In this document: in pieces, positions 6,206-6,706 of the stretch | Layout: each line of letters begins with the position of its first letter | How positions within the stretch are numbered: the first letter of the stretch is position 1 | NCBI GenBank assembly: GCA_003455715.1 | Contig: DMQJ01000535.1 | Location: 1-6,706 of the forward strand | DNA: 6,706 bases | Reading direction: 5' to 3' | From: Acidimicrobiaceae bacterium | Lineage (GTDB): Bacteria > Actinomycetota > Acidimicrobiia > Acidimicrobiales > Ilumatobacteraceae | The notes under the pieces: model-generated | Told to the model about the DNA's origin: nothing | The model's database searches: none | What the model saw: only the letters and a program-made list of their open reading frames with translations | Made by a program: the position numbers and the translations under genes

Positions 6206-6706
6206 AGCGTCTGGCGTGGCTCGGTGTGCGCATGCGGTGGGCCATCACCCGCAACACCCTTCGTCGCCGAGGCACCGCTCTGTTCACGCTCACGCTGGTT
6301 GCGTGCACAATCGGCGCACTCGGAGGGTTCGCCACCCTCGCGTCGGCCGGGGTGGCCGACGCCGACATTCGTCGGGCCATCCTCTTGTTCACGTTCACCC
6401 TCGGCCTCATCGCCTGGATGTTCGGGCCCCTCCTCATGGGCGGCACCGACGAAACGGTCGACCCTGCGCCGCTCTCGCTGCTACCGCTGCGTCGGCGCGA
6501 ACTGGCGGCCGTGATGGCCGGAGCCGCCGTGTCGTCGCCAGCCACCATCGCCGTCGCCGTCGCACTGTTGGGCGCGGTGGTCGCCGGTGTCGGAGGCGGG
6601 GTTGTCGGCGGGTTCATCGCCCTGCTCACCGCCGCAGCCCTGTTCTGCCTCGGCCTCGGTTCGTCGCGGTCGCTGGCGTCGGCGATGGGGCTCGCCAACC
6701 GCACCC
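6202..6706 (+). CDS. ABC transporter permease, N-terminal part (3' end outside window)
   Basis: The ATG at 6202 overlaps the ATPase TGA (ATGA), and the frame stays open for 168 codons to the window end. A basic cytoplasmic N-terminus (MKRLAWLGVRMRWAITRNTLRRRG, split at residue 12 in reading) leads into hydrophobic segments at about 25-48, 59-80, 103-127 and 129-153, all likely membrane helices. Between helices two and three lies GTDETVDPAPLSLLPLRRREL (81-101). This D-E-T-x-D-P...L-L-P-L-x-R-x-x-L block recurs in a family of actinobacterial ABC-2-like permeases adjacent to their ATPases. The protein would form the transmembrane part of an exporter whose substrate is unknown. Full permeases of this type are around 500 residues, so about a third is seen. 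Overlap and strand make co-translation with the ATPase near certain. Confidence 0.85.
   Translation, partial: MKRLAWLGVRMRWAITRNTLRRRGTALFTLTLVACTIGALGGFATLASAGVADADIRRAILLFTFTLGLIAWMFGPLLMGGTDETVDPAPLSLLPLRRRELAAVMAGAAVSSPATIAVAVALLGAVVAGVGGGVVGGFIALLTAAALFCLGLGSSRSLASAMGLANRT

Noticed and set aside
6072..6704. 210-codon minus-strand frame opposite the permease
   Set aside because: It is rich in A, R, P and T and has no domain. The plus-strand frame from 6202 has the ATGA overlap and four hydrophobic segments expected of a permease.

Overview
The window reads as a high-GC actinobacterial chromosome. The evidence is GC-rich codons with C or G in third position, GTG starts, a DUF222/HNH ('13E12') endonuclease gene, an ACAD10/11-type phosphotransferase, and start codons placed 6-8 bases after TAnnnT-like -10 boxes, as in the leaderless transcripts common in Actinobacteria. 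The protein types would suit a lineage such as Acidimicrobiia, but this is an impression from protein style and not a placement. I see no rRNA, tRNA, CRISPR array, insertion sequence, phage gene or origin. The window is densely coded: no gap between genes exceeds about 45 bases.

Layout. On the plus strand, positions 2-199 hold the C-terminal end of a pirin-like protein. It overlaps a VOC (glyoxalase/dioxygenase fold) protein at 184-693. After a 40-base gap with a leaderless-type promoter comes an AMP-forming acyl-CoA synthetase at 734-2359. It converges on three minus-strand genes. In their own reading order these are a phosphotransferase of the ACAD10/11 kinase-domain family (5404 to 4382), a dienelactone-hydrolase-family protein (4385 to 3624), and a DUF222/HNH endonuclease (3579 to 2356). 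Diverging from the phosphotransferase across only 45 bases is an ABC transporter pair on the plus strand: an ATPase at 5450-6205 and a permease from 6202 that runs off the window end.

How the genes fit together. The phosphotransferase and hydrolase overlap by four bases (GTGA), with a good ribosome site, so they are almost certainly co-expressed. With the acyl-CoA synthetase they suggest acyl or hydroxyacyl-CoA chemistry, such as lipid, sterol side-chain or hydroxy-acid breakdown. The synthetase is in a separate transcription unit, however, and no acyl-CoA dehydrogenase is visible. The ABC pair is a typical exporter-type ATPase plus permease with an unknown substrate. The HNH gene is the outlier: its leucine and glycine codon choice differs from its neighbours, and it looks inserted between the two lipid-related units.

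I did not find a convincing new defence or mobile system. The most useful signals are the repeated leaderless-promoter layout, the compact divergent promoter with a G-rich tract, the shared CTAG stop of two converging genes, the atypical codon use of the HNH gene, and the possible hydroxyacyl-CoA kinase role of the phosphotransferase.
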